Source of the DNA: an uncultured Clostridia bacterium
Lineage (GTDB): Bacteria > Bacillota > Clostridia > Christensenellales > UBA1242
Assembly: GCA_944382715.1 (NCBI GenBank)
Contig: CALWNC010000013.1
Coordinates: forward strand, 1 to 32,483
Length of the DNA: 32,483 nucleotides
Reading direction: 5' to 3'
Shown here piece after piece: positions 31,867-32,483 of the stretch; the first letter of the stretch is position 1; the number at the start of each line of letters is the position of its first letter. Made by a program: the position numbers and the translations under genes. The notes under the pieces were generated by a model, which was given only the letters and a program-made list of their open reading frames with translations, ran no database searches and was not told where the DNA came from.

Positions 31867-31892
31867 AGTATTATGTCTAACATATTACCTCA
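31867..31892 (+). repeat. Site D, a shorter match to the recombination-like core
   Basis: GTATTATG (31868-31875), TCTAA, CATATTAC (31881-31888), CT. It shares the 8-5-8 layout and most bases with sites A-C but not their longer tail. It covers the stop codon of the 31877 gene. Confidence 0.4.
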
Positions 31893-32278
31893 ATATTTGA
31901 ATAATTAGAGTGAATTTTGGCAGAAACATTCGTTAAATAAAAAACTTCAAAAATTTTATCATTTTCCGAATAATTTTTTCTAAGCATTGGATTTGCATCG
32001 AGCATTGCCGTTTTTGCCTCTATCCTATCATCAAATACCACACTTCCAGAAATTTTTAACCATCTATCATCATTTAACATTGCACAAATACCCACTCTAG
32101 GATTAGATTGGATTTGTTGATAAGCACTATTATGGTTATTTGTATATAAATAAATTTTATCTTCAAATTCCATTACAGCATTAAAAGGACGAACATTTGG
32201 TTGCCCATTATCATCTGTTGAAAAGAAAAAATTTTTTGCATGTTTTAAAATGTTTACAATTCTTGTATTACTTTTCAT
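31877..32278 (-). CDS. Pyridoxamine 5'-phosphate oxidase-like FMN-binding protein
   Basis: 133 residues with the split-barrel layout: NFFFSTDDNGQPNVRPF, the IYLYTNNHNSAYQQI segment, PRVGICAMLNDDRWLKISG and FEVFYLTN. Family members bind FMN, F420 or haem, and the substrate of this small, stand-alone one is unknown. AAGGGGTG precedes the ATG. The stop codon lies within site D. It is convergent with the glycosylase gene. Confidence 0.85.
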   Translation of the reverse strand: MKSNTRIVNILKHAKNFFFSTDDNGQPNVRPFNAVMEFEDKIYLYTNNHNSAYQQIQSNPRVGICAMLNDDRWLKISGSVVFDDRIEAKTAMLDANPMLRKNYSENDKIFEVFYLTNVSAKIHSNYSNIEVIC

Positions 32279-32415
32279 AGTTTCACCCCTTATATAAGAA
32301 TTATAATATCACTTAATCAAAAAAAATACAAGTTTTTTTATAGCAATAATAAATCAAAATTATTGTAATTTCTACAATATTATTAAAATTACACTCTAAT
32401 TTAATGAATAAATAT

Positions 32416-32439
32416 CCACCCGAAAATCGGGTGGTTTTT
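32416..32439 (+). terminator. Strong hairpin near the right edge
   Basis: ccacccga (32416-32423), loop aaa, tcgggtgg (32427-32434), T run. A smaller gggt-ata-accc hairpin (32447-32457) follows. The last 40 bases are clearly more GC-rich than the window, which could be the start of an RNA gene, repeat or insertion element. Confidence 0.6.
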
Positions 32440-32483
32440 CATTTTCGGGTATAACCCTAGCTTTACTGGCTACGCACAAGTGC

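Noticed and set aside
1..32483. CRISPR array
   Set aside because: No regularly spaced direct repeats of 24-40 bases and no cas-like genes.

Overview
The window comes from a very AT-rich, low-GC Gram-positive bacterium, most likely an uncultured Clostridia-type Bacillota. The reasons are the strong AAGGAG ribosome-binding sites, the TTGACA-17-TATAAT promoters, many short T-tailed intrinsic terminators, a flotillin FloA, a meso-diaminopimelate dehydrogenase (ddh) lysine/cell-wall branch, and a DNA polymerase I without recognisable proofreading motifs. The genus cannot be named from the sequence.

Layout. (1) 1-479: tail of what looks like an integrated element. It ends in a 3' fragment of a tRNA-Tyr gene that lacks a D-arm and is followed by a hairpin resembling a tRNA terminator, which is the usual scar left by a tRNA-targeting integrase. 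(2) 0.9-8.4 kb, plus strand: MATE-like membrane protein, two coiled-coil unknowns, a nucleoside phosphorylase, an M18 aminopeptidase and a dapA-ddh pair. (3) 8.6-13.2 kb: a small membrane protein, a compact alaS (no C-terminal C-Ala domain), proS and a GNAT acetyltransferase. (4) 13.3-20.3 kb: the accessory region, described below. (5) 20.3-32.3 kb: mostly minus-strand chromosomal genes, namely a coiled-coil protein, nitroreductase, a HEPN-motif protein, polA, two lipoproteins, an unknown, inorganic pyrophosphatase, a charged single-pass membrane protein, floA, an HExxH metalloprotein, a plus-strand 8-oxoguanine glycosylase and an FMN split-barrel protein. The last ~70 bases hold a strong hairpin and a more GC-rich sequence that may start another repeat or element.

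The region most likely to hold something new is 13.3-20.3 kb. A Xer-like tyrosine recombinase is transcribed divergently from a protein that matches only the N-terminal tRNA-binding arm of seryl-tRNA synthetase. Both -35 boxes lie in an 11-bp inverted repeat. Three copies of a ~60-bp asymmetric site with core GTATTATG-N5-CATAATAC lie around them: A (inverted) just past the recombinase, then B and C in direct orientation flanking a 4.5-kb segment. A shorter fourth match (D) lies at 31.87 kb. The B-C segment carries two duplicated modules (small protein plus ribbon-helix-helix regulator, the second copy truncated), small membrane proteins and a DUF2726-like protein. Upstream of the distal module is a 14-bp-arm palindrome; one arm of it recurs exactly in the recombinase promoter region, and the flanking -35 contexts also match. 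This suggests an integrated cassette whose small DNA-binding protein may also act on the recombinase promoter. The recombination, the regulation and the role of the SerRS-arm protein are inferences.

A second theme is leaderless transcription. Four genes (xer-like, GNAT, HEPN-motif, ogg-like) have a 17-bp-spaced promoter whose -10 box ends exactly 6 bases before the ATG, so the transcript should begin on the A of the start codon. dapA is close to this, with 8 bases.
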